Positions 45,546 through 56,555 of a stretch of DNA of 64,000 nucleotides are shown here, one piece after another. Each line of letters begins with the position of its first letter. The first letter of the stretch is position 1. Origin of the DNA: Ornithodoros turicata. Lineage: Eukaryota; Arthropoda; Arachnida; Ixodida; Argasidae. The DNA lies in NCBI RefSeq assembly GCF_037126465.1, contig NC_088206.1, positions 9,585,187 to 9,649,186 on the forward strand, given 5' to 3'. The notes beneath the pieces are model-generated. The model saw only the letters and a list, made by a program, of their open reading frames with translations. It searched no databases and was not told the DNA's origin. A program made the translations under genes and the position numbers.

Positions 45546-46441
45546 CATAGGTGGGGAAGTTGCTTTTATTTCGTAGTGCACTACCGTTACTCACTACTTT
45601 TTCAAAAAGTAACGCGCTACGTTATTCGTTACTGTTGCGGTAGTAGGTAACGCGTTACTAACGTCGTTACTTCTGATAAGTAATGCCGTTACTTTTGCAT
45701 TACTTCACCAGTTGTCCTTATAATATGCACCATTTCTGGCTGAGTTACATAAGCGCATTCCGCAAACCAATACAAGCAATGTTGGACACAAACAAGGGTA
45801 ACGCATGAGCACAACTTACATGTACGATTTATTGCAACGCAGAAGTAGTTGATGTTCAAAATTTTCATCTGTGAGCTTCGCCCGTTGGGCTAAGAGGACG
45901 CCTAATGACCAGTGAGTGCTCCTTGTCAAAGTTGATAGAGACGGTGACCTTTTACCTCGCACAGTACAAATCGAAGCAGCCAATCTCTTGGTGCTTTGTT
46001 ACTTGTTCAGAGGGTAGAGCCTACTTTTTGTGCCGCTTTTCCCCCATTCGTCCGAATAATACCAGAGGGAGTGAAAAACAGAGGAGGAAAACAAAGGTGA
46101 CATCTCAACTAGGGTAGGTCAACAACCCTTCTTTTGCGGTCTTCGTGGGTGTCGATGTGACCTTCTTGTCAATGTTGAAGAATAATAGAAAAAAATCGGA
46201 GATTTTGCCGGATTCTGCAGGCACGGTCCTCGCTCAAGCTTTCAAATTTAGACGAAGAAGCAATGTTCCCAAACACGCAGTAACGCATAACGCCATTGCG
46301 CGTTAGTTAGTAAAAATGTAATGACGTTACGTTACTCATTACTTTTCTCCCAAATGTAATGCGTTACCATATTTCACTACTCGAATGTAACGCGTTACCG
46401 GTAACGCACTACTTTGTAACGCGTTACTCCCCACCTATATG
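45546..46441. mobile_element. hAT-type MITE family H1, copy 2 (896 bp)
   Basis: It begins CATAGGTGGGGAAGT and ends CCCCACCTATATG, flanked by a perfect 8-bp duplication TTCTCGAC (45538-45545 and 46442-46449). The sequence follows the copy at 5854 almost throughout, including the phrase TGAGCTTCGCCCGTT. It has a few indels, such as loss of one internal segment near 45990. It has no transposase and must be moved in trans. Confidence 0.9.
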
Positions 46442-46449
46442 TTCTCGAC

Positions 46450-47849
46450 TATGCTAAACCGTGACTCACTGTACCGAGATGGGTCTCGTCCCTCCATGTT
46501 TCAGCGTTGTAGCGTGCGTAACCGTATCCTATATCTACACTATCATGGCCTGATGATCCCTGGTCAACATAACGCGCCGATGGCACTCAACGCATGCGCA
46601 AAAAAAAGCCGCCTCCATTTGAAACCTTCAGTCGCGGAAATCAATGGAAAACACGTCAGTCAGGTCAGAAGGAGGAAAGGATAAGAACGGTCACAGGAAG
46701 AAGCGGTTCCAGGCTTTTCTCTCTCTTTGACTCGTTCCGAAAACACCGCAAAGAAAGGACGCTTCCCCTTCATCGAAATGCAAATACGCCTGATAGTGCT
46801 CTCTCATTATAAAAGGAAGAAGGAAATCAAAAAGACTTATTGGAATTATCGGGCCTGTGCCAACATAGTTCAGGTTGGTAATTCTCGAGTGAAGCTTTTC
46901 ACGACTTTCTAGCCAGAACGACATAACATGAGTCTGTGCGCACGAGCACACAACGTAACAAAGGGAATAAAGAAAAGAAGAAAGTCGTCTAGACGGTAGA
47001 AGCAGAACACCTCGTGTAAATAGGCGGTGATTATATTGCATCTGCATGTGACACCTAAGCAAACGTTGTGAATTAAAACGGGTAGAAATCCAGCGAACCG
47101 GTAAGGAAGTACGCTGTGCAATTGCGTCTCTGCGCATGAGAGGAGGCAGTGAGAGGGAAGAGGGAGGGTGCCGCCGTAGCCAATGGGGCTTCCCGAGTGG
47201 AGTAACCGGGAGAGGAGACATGCGCAGAAGGCTCGGTTACTTGCAGAGCGTTTTGCCTCAGGACGAGAGCCGCTGATATATGAAACAAAGACTGTTCTCC
47301 TTCTGGACACCGTCCTGATCAGTGGCATGGCATTTAAAGGGTTAGGTATGACGTGTTAAAGGTTCGTGCGAATTGTGGGCCAACAGCCCCGGGGGGGGGG
47401 GGGGGGGGCAGAAAGGGTCCGTTCAGGCTTTTACGGTCAAAGTGAATGGCCGCTTTCTTAGTGTGTGGAACGGGGGTTATGTGAACGAAGTCACCTCTGC
47501 TGCGATGAATTAAAGCTTTTCAGAGCAAATTATAGCTTAAGCAGAATAAACGGTTGGGTCACCAGGTCGCTTCAGCAATGTTGATGTTCTCCGCACAGTC
47601 TTCTGAAACTTAACACAAACTGCACCGACTGTACGTTGCAAAAGTTGTACAATCAGACAGAACTGTTCAGCACACACGCACAATATTAATGATAATAAAT
47701 ATCCACTGCGTGGAACGTGATCTCACAGGGCACAGCAGGACGAAGCGAAGCCACCTGGTATCGATACCCTGCTGAGATGCATTAAAAGTATTTTACGTGA
47801 AACGTCCACTGATTTCACCTAAGCAGCAGAACTAGCTATCGAAAGGACG
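46450..47849. other. Stretch with no supported gene
   Basis: An 18-base G-run lies at about 47391-47408. Two overlapping minus-strand frames (176 and 139 codons, 46691-47328) have serine/leucine-rich translations with no domain. They may be chance; a cDNA would decide. Confidence 0.4.
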
Positions 47850-48315
47850 TTTCCTGCATTTTGGTATCCGTGACACGCTCGTTGAGTTAAGAGAGCATTA
47901 TTGGATTATCCAACGTCCTCAAGCAGTCAAAAGTGCACTGTACAAGTGCAAGAGTTGCAATCGACAACGAGCACACCCAACTTTCCAAGACAATGTCCTG
48001 CTTCGTCCTGAGAGAATGAGCAGGACTCGACCCTCTGAGGTAACTGGGACGGACTTTGCGGGAGCTCTCTTTTACAAGACTATAGACAACAAGTCCACGA
48101 AATGCTACGAAATGCTAATATTACGTGTGCTACAACAAGAGCGGTACACCTAGAACCAGTCGACGATTTAACAACAAACCAATTTCTCGCGGCATTTCGC
48201 CGGTTTCTAGCTGCAGAAGAGGATTCTGGAAGGTCATTTATCCGGCCGATAAGTTTACTTTTAAGCGAGCTTTTCAGAATTTGAAGAACTTTTGGAAGAG
48301 TATATGTATCGACAT
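47850..48315 (+). pseudogene. BEL/Pao retrotransposon integrase relic
   Basis: The first frame reads IRDTLVELREHYWI and CKSCNRQRAHP, the zinc-binding H2C2 region, then RPSEVTGTDFAGALF, the start of the integrase core. A 10-bp tandem duplication (ACGAAATGCT twice, 48098-48117) shifts the frame. The next frame gives ITCATTRAVHLEPVDDL, a hallmark of Pao/BEL integrases, and FLAAFRRFLAAEE. A second shift leads to VIYPADKFTFKRAFQNLKNF, where the usual YSDN with its catalytic Asp is altered. No LTRs or reverse transcriptase are seen. Integrases of this type insert the retroelement cDNA; this one is dead. Confidence 0.85.
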
Positions 48316-49705
48316 GAGGTATGACTATATACTTTTCCAAGAATCGTGGCTTGTGGGCAATATCACCACGAGCATGCACTGATGGAAGTTTCTATGCACC
48401 GTACTGATAAGCGGCCGTTCAACCTCGCGAAGATACTGGGACCGTGGTCGAACGCTGCCCACCAGATGCAGGGCCTTCGTCTTCCTGCGGAGTGCTTGCG
48501 CTCCACAGGTCTGGTGACGCATCCCTGAAAGTGCTTCCCCCATCATCATCGCCATCATCATCGCGCAACAGGGCAGTGTACCGCCTCAGCGGCGCTGAAT
48601 CACCCACCTCATCATCATCCGTGTGTGTGTGTGTCCGAGATTGGTATCCATTGGAAGTTCGAACGAGCCAGCAGCATGGTGGGGCGGGTTTCGGGAGGGG
48701 ATGGCGCGATCAGTGAAGAATGCTCTTTGACAATGATTGTCGAAGTACTTACCCCGTCATGACGAACTGATCACACGTCTTGAATCACCGACGTTGAAGC
48801 AATAATAACTTCCCGACCGCTCATCGCTCTACATGAAACACGAGGGTATTCCTCAGTGCTAGCTCCTTCTTATTTCCAGGTGAGAAAGAGACGGACGACA
48901 TTACCAACAGACAGGCAGCACGTGATTTCCACAGCGTCAGCGCTTCCTGAAGGCAGCACGTGATTTCCACAGCGTCAGATTCACTACGCAAGAGTAACCG
49001 ACGGCGTGAACAGCCGTTCAGTTCCTTATGCATCTTATGGAGCACGCGGTATTTTCTACAGCTTCGGTCCCACCATACAGCGAAACGTGGAAATATAATG
49101 TACAGCGTAATGTACTGCTCATGTAAGGCCGCTTACCAAGACGTCTGTGGAGGATGTGTCGTGTAGACATCGTTACTCCTAGTGCTGACGGTAAAGTGGG
49201 AGCGTGCACTGTCCGGCTACTACGGACGGAACATCGTCACGTCGACCTGTGCAACTCCTTTATCCACTGGAGATTGCACGCGTATAACCAAGTGAACCAT
49301 GAAGTGAACCGTGAAGTATAACCATGAAGAATTGAGACATACACTGGCTTAACATAGCATAAGAGCAAGTTGTTCTTACGTTGTGTTCAGTCAACGTATG
49401 CCCCAATTCTTCATCGTGTCTCCTGGCTTGTGGTCGATCTTCAACCTCGTCATATAATCAAGACAGTAACGGCTCACTGCGGGGGAGGTCATGTTGTAGA
49501 ATGGTTAACAACTTCCTCATTTTTTGCCTGTGTTGAGTTGGGGGGGGGGGGATATGTTTATTGCAAAAAGTAAGGGAGGAAAGGTTAGTCAGGCGTAGGC
49601 TGACTTGCTATTCTTTTAAAAAAAGAGAGAAAGAAAAAAACACAAAAAACACACACACACACAAAAGGGGCCCTTAGAGGCTGGTCGAGAGGCCGGAGGC
49701 ATGAA
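48316..49705. other. Stretch with no supported gene
   Basis: ATC repeats occur at 48541-48560, and GT repeats at 48620-48633. A tandem duplication of about 37 bp (GGCAGCACGTGATTTCCACA) spans 48918-48980. A G-run lies at 49540-49550 and an A/CA-rich tract at 49618-49664. Confidence 0.5.
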
Positions 49706-49710
49706 GAAAG

Positions 49711-50110
49711 CTAAGAAAGCGCAAGAGGGTAGTCGTAACCTCCCCCTGGTTGTGCAGGACTGTGCCAAGTAGAGCGGCCAAAGCTAGAGACGTTGGGGTA
49801 ACCAAGTCGCCGCCAGTGGCGTTGGAGAACGAGTCGTTGAGAGAGATACTGGTTGCAGGGTAATAGGTATTGCTCAATGTCGGCTTCCACGCAACAAGTT
49901 GTGCAATTGGGGGAGTCTGTCTGGCCCATTTTATACAGGAGTGAGGGTGTGCGTGCAGCACTCATTCGAAGACGATGGAGGAGTGACTCTTCATCTCTCT
50001 TGCAACGACAGGCAATAGTAAAGTCCTGCAGGGAGTCAATCAGACATAAGAAATGATCATATGAGGTAGAGTCCGCTCGGAACTGCCGCGTACGGACGCA
50101 GCGCCAACGG
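49711..50110 (-). pseudogene. LINE ORF2 C-terminal fragment
   Basis: On the minus strand the frame reads RDEESLLHRLRMSAARTPSL and then DSPNCTTCCVEADIEQYLLP plus a Cys (C-x2-C...C). This is the zinc-finger tail that closes many non-LTR reverse-transcriptase proteins, with the usual LHRLR lead-in. The frame is open for 180 codons, but only the part to about 50110 is LINE-like. No RT or endonuclease lies upstream within the window. Confidence 0.75.
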
Positions 50111-50384
50111 CGAATGTTCAGGGAACAGGCAAAGGCCGTTAGGGGTAGAAGGGTAGAAAATAAAAAGGACGGACTAAGAAGGGGGACGAACAAAGCGGGA
50201 CGCTTTTCTTTTTCTTGCGGATACGAACCGCGACAACGTGTTACACATAACAACGCCCGTCCGTCCGTCCGCGTAAGTTTTAGTTGAGAGAAGCAGTTTT
50301 AAGCAAAAATAAAAACAAATTTAAAGATTTTGGAATTTTAATAGTGTTTGAATGATTCGTTACACGTAACTACTAACATCCGGG

Positions 50385-50530
50385 TCGAAACAGGTGACGT
50401 GGGTTCGAATCCACACAAATGTCGGCACAGTTCCCTGTGAAGTCGGCCCAGGACGTACACTCCCCCCATGCGATAGCCGTGACGTTGCCCGCCTGAGCGT
50501 GGGCGACTACAGCAAGCAGTTCGATCACCA
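50385..50530 (+). mobile_element. SINE fragment (family C) with box B
   Basis: GGGTTCGAATCC (box B) is followed at once by GTCGGCACAGTTCCCTGTGA, GGCCCAGGACGTACACTCCC and the GTGACGTTGCCCGCC phrase. The stretch between box B and the body that is present in SINE B is missing. A similar 3' tail piece (CGCCCCCGGCGATG, then GTTGTTGTT) is at 50937-50995. Confidence 0.6.
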
Positions 50531-52210
50531 CCACCATATTTGTGGCCACCTCAGTGTTCCTTTAATGAAACGACAACATTGTATGGGGATGCTGGTAGTC
50601 AGTTCTCGACGCTTTTTTGCCTTGAGTCTTTGCGCTGTTTCCTGAAGGCAGCACTTGAGGTTGAGCCACCCGCCACAGCACTCTGTGCACATATAGCATT
50701 CATTTCTGCAGTCACACGTCATAATTTCTAAGCACGAAGCATGTTGGAGCAACAGCGCGTACAAAATACAATAACTATAGGCAAGCGAAGATGACGGGAC
50801 ATTTCGATTTTTAGGGGGGCGATACCAGTTTCATCAAAAATAAGAACCCCAAAATACTTACCAGTCTTCATTGAAGATACAGCTACACCATGCACGTTTT
50901 CGGTGAGTCGTTTTTGGTGCACGGCGGGGTAGAGCATCGCCCCCGGCGATGAAACTCCCCATCCATCATCCCGTAATAAAGTTGTTGTTGTTTTTCGGTA
51001 TAACCCACCTTCGCACAGAGAGCGCTGAAGCATCTTGCTTCTTTTTTTGTTTGTGTGTGTGTGCGCGTGTGAATTGGAGGCGAAGACAACAATCCGTCAA
51101 ACGGAGGAGATAACTGTCATATTTGTAGCAGACAACGCCGCAAACTCGCAGGCGTCTGACGTCATAACCCCACCTTACCTGTTAGAGCTACAGAGTCGAG
51201 AAGAGCTGTTACTCTGGGGCGCTCTCGCTATTTTTTTCCGGAGAGTTAAGACCTTCATTTCTGCCACTCCCGAATTTTTCGCCCGCTTAGAGCAACCCCC
51301 ACACTATCTCAGAACAACAACAACAACGACGACGAATAAATCGTGACTACGACAGAGTAACCAGAGTAACTCAGAGTTGTCCAGGGATGAATAAGAAAAC
51401 ACGGTGCCACAAGGCCTTGAAAACAGCTCGGAAAAGGCAAGCACAGCGAAAAGAATTCTTGCCATTGCGGTGTTGCAACACATACAAACACACACAATAA
51501 AATAATAAGAAGAAAAAGAAAAAAAAACAATGAAAAGGGGGCAGACAACTGGAAGATTATACATCGTGCCATTGGAGGCCCTCGCTTACCACACCAAGGC
51601 TTCCACGAGGCCATAGAAAATTTATCACTTCCAAACGAGGGCAAATAAGGCCTGTTGGGCCCATCAACGCTTACAGCGGCCCGTATTTGCGCAGAAATAT
51701 GGCAGTGTCAAGGCGAAGACCTGGCCACTATCACCTTCCTTTACTTACATTACAGGGTAGGTAACGACCGCTCGTCTCGGAAGACAGCAGATGTTTTCCA
51801 GGGCGAAATAACTGCAATGCACGCGAAGTTCCATGAATAAACGATGGTAACACCTTTATTAGGCATCAGGCCTCTGGTTCATATAATTTATCTCGGGCAA
51901 ACAGATCATGCGCCGCAGGGTTACACTGGACATCAGAGCTTATGGTCTTCGCGGTAGCAAGTAATCGCACAGCAAGGAGATGACAGACGTCCAAGAACAG
52001 TTGCTATGTCCGTCTCGGTTCTTGTTTTTTACTCTCTCTCTCTCTTTGGCACACGTAAATGTAACGACCAGTCTGTGCTTCTCAGTGTATTCGAACACTT
52101 TTACAGAGAGAAAGACAAACCCAGACAGACAAAAAAAAAAAAAAGCACGAAATATTCCTCAATATTTCTTCGAGACATTCAAGAAAAGCCTTGGAAAGGA
52201 CGCATTCGTC
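50531..52210. other. Stretch with no supported gene
   Basis: Apart from the SINE tail at 50937-50995, only short frames are seen. GT-rich (51053-51070) and CAACGACGAC repeats (51313-51333) and A-runs at 51512-51530 and 52131-52144 are present. The 61-codon frame at 51655-51840 is not recognised. Confidence 0.45.
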
Positions 52211-52218
52211 CTGTGTCC

Positions 52219-52283
52219 GAATCTGGTAGTGCTGGTGGATTTGATTGACGACATTGACGTTGGTCTGTGTGCGACGTCAATTT
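52219..52283 (-). pseudogene. Fragment matching the third intracellular loop of the GPCR at 55255
   Basis: The 64-bp segment matches 55644-55707 in the same orientation at roughly nine of ten positions by eye. Read on the minus strand it gives RRTQTNVNVVNQIHQHYQIR against RRIQTNVNVVNQIHQHYQIQ in the receptor. Most base differences are silent (AAC/AAT, CAA/CAG, ACA/ACC, ATA/ATT). An in-frame TGA precedes it. No other receptor segment is seen nearby, so it looks like a small duplicated or translocated piece of a receptor gene. Confidence 0.7.
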
Positions 52284-52299
52284 GCGACATCATTTTTCG

Positions 52300-53134
52300 T
52301 GTTCGTGTGTCAGGGGTATATGTAACTGCGAAGAAATTAGCTAAATGGGTGTGAAGTCTTAGACAGCTGCACACTCAACTGACTCCAAAGTGGGTGTGGT
52401 ATTATTTGTTATTTTATTTCAGAACACGTTGTTTTTTTTGTTTTTTTCTCAAAAATAGATCATAGCAAGGGGAAAAATTCATTTGAGCACATGATATAGG
52501 TACAGACTGAAGCCAAGACCTAATATCGAGACACCGACAATGTTTCGAACTGGGTGCTTCCATTTCTGTTCGAAATATCGCCGCCGTTTCCAACGTGAGA
52601 CATTCGTTGTTCTCTGTTTTTGTGTTTGGCGGCAGTCATTCCTTCAATTTGCCTTCTACGAGGCACACGATTGTGAACACACCAGTTCGTTAAACATTCA
52701 ACGACTCAACGCACTGCGACAAACAAGCGCCGCTTATGGTTACTCGTATGCTTTTGTACCTCCTCTGAATACCATTACCCAACATCGAGGGCGTTCACAG
52801 ATAAACTTCAAAATTGTTTCTGCACTTGCAGCAACGGTTACGAACAGAGCTATTGACCCGGATCATCGCGGCATTCGCATGAGTCTTCAGACTACAGCGA
52901 TTCCGTGCGACAGGAACGACATTATAGCTTTTATGTAACCAGGTGTAACGCTTATTTATTCAAGCGTTATGGGAAAAAAAAGTATTCTGCAATACCGATA
53001 TCGAATCGGAAGATTCGATATCTGAAGATTCAATCGGTAGATATAATCGGAAGATTCGATATCGCGAATTCGAACACCAGGAAGAACCAGCGACAGTGTG
53101 ATTCACCTAACTACGCCAATCAAACGTCAATCAC
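52300..53134. other. Stretch with one unrecognised 132-codon frame
   Basis: The plus frame 52540-52938 starts MFRTGCFHFCSKYRRRFQRE and shows no domain I know. It is flanked by no clear splice sites or promoter. At 52990-53075, GAATCGGAAGATTCGATATC words form a hAT-like array without a placed end. Confidence 0.35.
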
Positions 53135-53136
53135 AG

Positions 53137-53716
53137 TGTACCGTATTTTCACGCGTATTAGCCGCGGCTTATGCGCGATTTTTTTTTCTCACGGGCGCCC
53201 TGCGGCTTATCCACCGGTGCGGCTTATCTGATGACTATTTTTTCCTGGTATTTTCCCCATACGCCGATTTTAACGAAAGGGCCGACAGTGTCTGGAACAG
53301 CACTGCTCTGCCGATGCACGAACAGTGCGTAACAGGGACGGGTCCACATTCGAGTAGATTGATCTTCCTGGTGCATTCCCCCAAGCAGCATTAAGGAAAG
53401 TGGTGACAGTGATTCACGTCTTCTGGAAGATCGCTCACCCATCAGTCCACGAAAAACACCCGACAAGGGCACAATCCGATCTTGGTAGAACTCCAGAACT
53501 GACCTCCTCTGTTGTACACTGTGCCGATCCCGGAGTATGGACCACAGGGTTTATGGCCTTCTCTATGGTCTCCTTTGTCGCACAAATCAGTCGTCTCGTA
53601 TTGCCCGCGGCTTATCTGCGGGTGCGGCTTATCTGCCTGAAAATTTTCAAAACGTCCCAAAAAACGACTCCTGCGGCTTATCTGCGGTGCGGCTTATACG
53701 CGTGAAATTACGGTAG
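53137..53716. mobile_element. TIR element with GCGGCTTAT repeats (pogo/Tc1-like?)
   Basis: The left end TACCGTATTTTCACGCGTAT and right end (inverted) TACCGTAATTTCACGCGTAT match for about 30 bp and sit on TA at both sides. TGCGGCTTATC words recur near each end. The middle has no transposase. The TA target fits the Tc1/mariner/pogo group; the exact family is not certain. Confidence 0.7.
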
Positions 53717-53870
53717 TTGGCTTAAGCCACACATCACTTCATCCCATCGCACGAAGTATTGGACCATGTCTCACCAGAGTGGAGCTCTCTACACTAGGCA
53801 TTTTTTAATTTTATTTTTCAGACGTTGCCATTATGCAAGAATTTAAAGTGGAATCCCACGCATTTTGATT

Positions 53871-54200
53871 ATTCATGAAAGATGGAAGTCACTGAAAAGG
53901 TTAGCCAGCTGTAGGACTCGAACCCACATCTTCTGGATTACCGGTCCAGGGCTCTACCAATTGAGCTAAGCTAACACGCCTTCTCAGCGACTTCCAGGGT
54001 GCGTCATCTGAAGGGACAAACCAGTCACTCTATCTCACTCATCCTCCTTTCACTCTTACATTTTTGCACACTCATACATACATTCATACGACAGGGATCG
54101 ACGCAAGCGGCAATTGTTGAACAAGAGAGAACTGATGTTCTGAGGCTGGGAACAACATAGAAGGGACAATCACATACACGGCCTCAAGTTGCCTAAGAAC
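53871..54200 (-). mobile_element. tRNA-derived SINE A, minus-strand copy
   Basis: The tRNA-like head is at 53904-53975 (minus). The acceptor GTTAGCT/AGCTGGC pairs fully and the anticodon loop is CCGGTAA (anticodon GGT). The leader extends to about 54170 with the CACCCTGGAAGTCGC and TGAGTGTGC motifs seen at 7700-8140. It is followed by a CAACAAC-rich tract and then by an oppositely oriented tail copy. Confidence 0.75.
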
Positions 54201-54344
54201 AACAACGACAACAACAACATAGATGAATTGATGATGATGATGTAGGATGTTTCCCTGTGTTGAGTGCAGGACCCTACCCCATTCCAAAAAGGTTCATATG
54301 AAAGGATGACGAGGGAAGGAATTGCCTAAGAAATTAACGATGAA

Positions 54345-54530
54345 AGATAGAAGTCACTGAAAAGGTTAGGCTCTTTTTCAGTGATTGATTGATTGATTAT
54401 TTCCTTTTCAGTGACTTCCATCTTTCATCGTTAATTTCTTAGGCAACTTGAGGCCGTGTATGTGATTGTCCCTTCTATGTTGTTCCAGCCTCAGAAGATC
54501 AGTTCTCTCTTGATTATTCATCCCAAATAA
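54345..54530 (+). mobile_element. SINE A tail fragment
   Basis: A GATTGATTGATT run is followed by TTTTCAGTGACTTCCATC, the phrase TTAATTTCTTAGGCAA and TGTCCCTTCTATGTTGTTCC, matching the plus-strand copy at 7895-7975. It is inverted relative to the adjacent 53871-54200 copy. A short inverted piece of the same tail lies at 54325-54367. Confidence 0.65.
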
Positions 54531-54599
54531 TGCGGTTGTCTGCGTTAAGTTCTTCCTATTCTCGCCACGACTCCTGGGTGGCGCAACCATCATCGTAAC

Positions 54600-55254
54600 A
54601 TTGTGCCACCTGACGTTCAAGATAGTAACGCAAATAAGTCGCAGCAGACGATGACATTGTTCCGGAGACTGTATGTTTCAAACGGCTGAAGCGCGCGAAA
54701 AAAGCGCCAGTGAAGTAGGACAATGTCTAGCATGTGGCCCTGGTTGATCACTTCATCACCTTTACTAGCGCTTCCACGGCAGCAGCTGTGAAGAAGCTGA
54801 CAAGGTTGCCATCTGTCTTGAACGCATCTCTCGAAACGCTGTAGCGATATAAATTAGCGTTTAATTTAATTAGCAGATGCAGAGCAACAATGACATAGCT
54901 GCCTCCCAAGGCTGAACACTTCTCGTGGGCTCTTCACTGTGCTGTTGAACGTCTCAGTTTTTCATCGCGCGCTCTTTCCAGCGAACACTGAAAGACACTT
55001 AGCTGACAGCACAATTTTACACGACGACGATGCTATACAATGCGCATGTAAACTGTGGTGTCTGAACACAGATTAACGCAGAAAGAGCACTGAGAGTTTG
55101 TTACATGTGTTAGCTTCCACAATATCACACAAGCGGCCTTTCCCCAGGTTAACAGCGAATAAGCTCTCTAAGAACGTCCAACCAAGCCACCGCCTCGCCT
55201 ATAGCTGACCTCATGTTCGCCGCAACGCACACACGTCATCCTCCTCGACATTCG
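54600..55254. other. Region 3' of the GPCR stop codon
   Basis: This should hold the receptor 3' UTR. No clear AATAAA is seen on the minus strand near the stop. No other feature is recognised. Confidence 0.4.
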
Positions 55255-56555
55255 TTAAACCATTCCGTTCCCCTGTAATGATGCTGCGTGCGTTTCATGT
55301 TGGAACACATAGGACGCTGAAGTCCTACCGTTTGACCTATTCGATGACAGTCTCCTTATCCTCTTTCCAGCACGGCACAACAAGACGTCCTTCATACTCT
55401 TCCTGAAGTTATCCGAAAGAAACGCGTACAAGATGGGATTGATGAAAGAGTTCATGTACAATACAAGCGTCGTCGCTATCGTCGTGGTAACCGCCGAGTG
55501 CGAAGCGCCATCGTAGCGAGAAGACCAGTACTGGTAGAACTTCCTCGCATGAAACGGCAGGTTACAGACGGCAAAGCCCAGGACGACGGCCACCAGAAGT
55601 CTTATCACCTTTCTTCGCGCTCGCAGGACAGTTGCGGCAGCCTGTATCTGGTAGTGTTGGTGGATTTGATTGACGACGTTGACGTTTGTTTGTATGCGAC
55701 GTCTTTTGGACTTGGACTTCTTGGAGACTTTGCTGGGTTCAACTAGACTCCTATCGGCGTTGTTGTTGTCCGTCAGCTCGGTGTCGCTGCAAGTCTCCAA
55801 GGGAGTCACGGGTCTTGACACACGTACCACGAGGGTCTCGCTACTGTGCGTACGTTCTGACAGTGTCGAGGAGCATATGACGTCAGCCGATAGCGACTTC
55901 CGCACTTCTTTCGCGGCTTCTGGGACATGAATGTGCGTCAGTTCTATGTCGGGCTTCCGCGGCTCGGTTTTGAAGCACTGCTTTTTCACCGAATAAGTCG
56001 TTGGCACGCTGCTTTTCCAAAGCTTCAGTCCGATTATAAAGTACATCACAGACATGATGACTAGAGGCAGGAAGAAACAGACGACAAAGTTGAGGACGTC
56101 GTACAATCTGGAGTCGTAGACGAAGCGACGCGTGATACAGAGCTGGATGGTGTCATCGCCGGTGTGCGAAGGTACCTGTTCAGTGCCGCACATGAACAGC
56201 CGTGGAGAACAGAAGCAAGCGCTGACAAGCCACACGACGAAAACGACCATCCTGAGCCGTCTAAGCGTTATGACGTGCTTGCTCCACATGGGATGCACAA
56301 TGGCTATGTAGCGTTCCACGCAGATGACGGTTAGGATGCCCACGGAAGCCGTATAACTGAGCGCTTGCACGAAGAAATACATCCGGCAGAGAAAGTCACC
56401 GAAGGGCCATTCGTCCATCAGGTAGATGGACAGGTTCTGGTAGACACAGAAGATGCCCACGCACAGGTCTGCAATGGCCAGGTTCGTGAGGAAGAAGTTG
56501 GTGATGGTGCGCATGCGTCGGTGCATGACGACCACGATGACTACCAGGAGGTTGC
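55255..56555 (-). CDS. Trissin-receptor-like GPCR, exon 2 (TM1 end to C-terminus)
   Basis: On the minus strand the acceptor acactacaacag precedes 56555, and the exon enters in phase 1 and reads to TAA at 55257-55255. It encodes TM2-TM7 of a rhodopsin-family peptide receptor: TNFFLTNLAIADL (TM2), CRMYFF with the disulphide Cys (118), VICVERYIAIVHP (ERY at 142-144, the DRY site), a long basic third loop, CNLPFHARKFYQYW in TM6 (Asn where most receptors have Trp) and NPILY (434-438) in TM7. CNLP-HARK and the loop-1/TM2 sequence are what I know from insect trissin receptors, which bind the cysteine-rich peptide trissin and act through G proteins at the plasma membrane. The open frame continues upstream to 56676 but that part is intron. 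Confidence 0.85.

Noticed and set aside
46691..47328. 176- and 139-codon minus-strand frames
   Set aside because: Two overlapping frames of low-complexity serine/leucine composition with no recognisable domain; chance is likelier.
51655..51840. 61-codon frame ending DVFQGEITAMHAKFHE
   Set aside because: Considered as a transposon or host exon; too short and no clear family match.
55498..55930. Plus-strand frames antisense to the GPCR
   Set aside because: Shadows of the receptor coding strand with no known domain.
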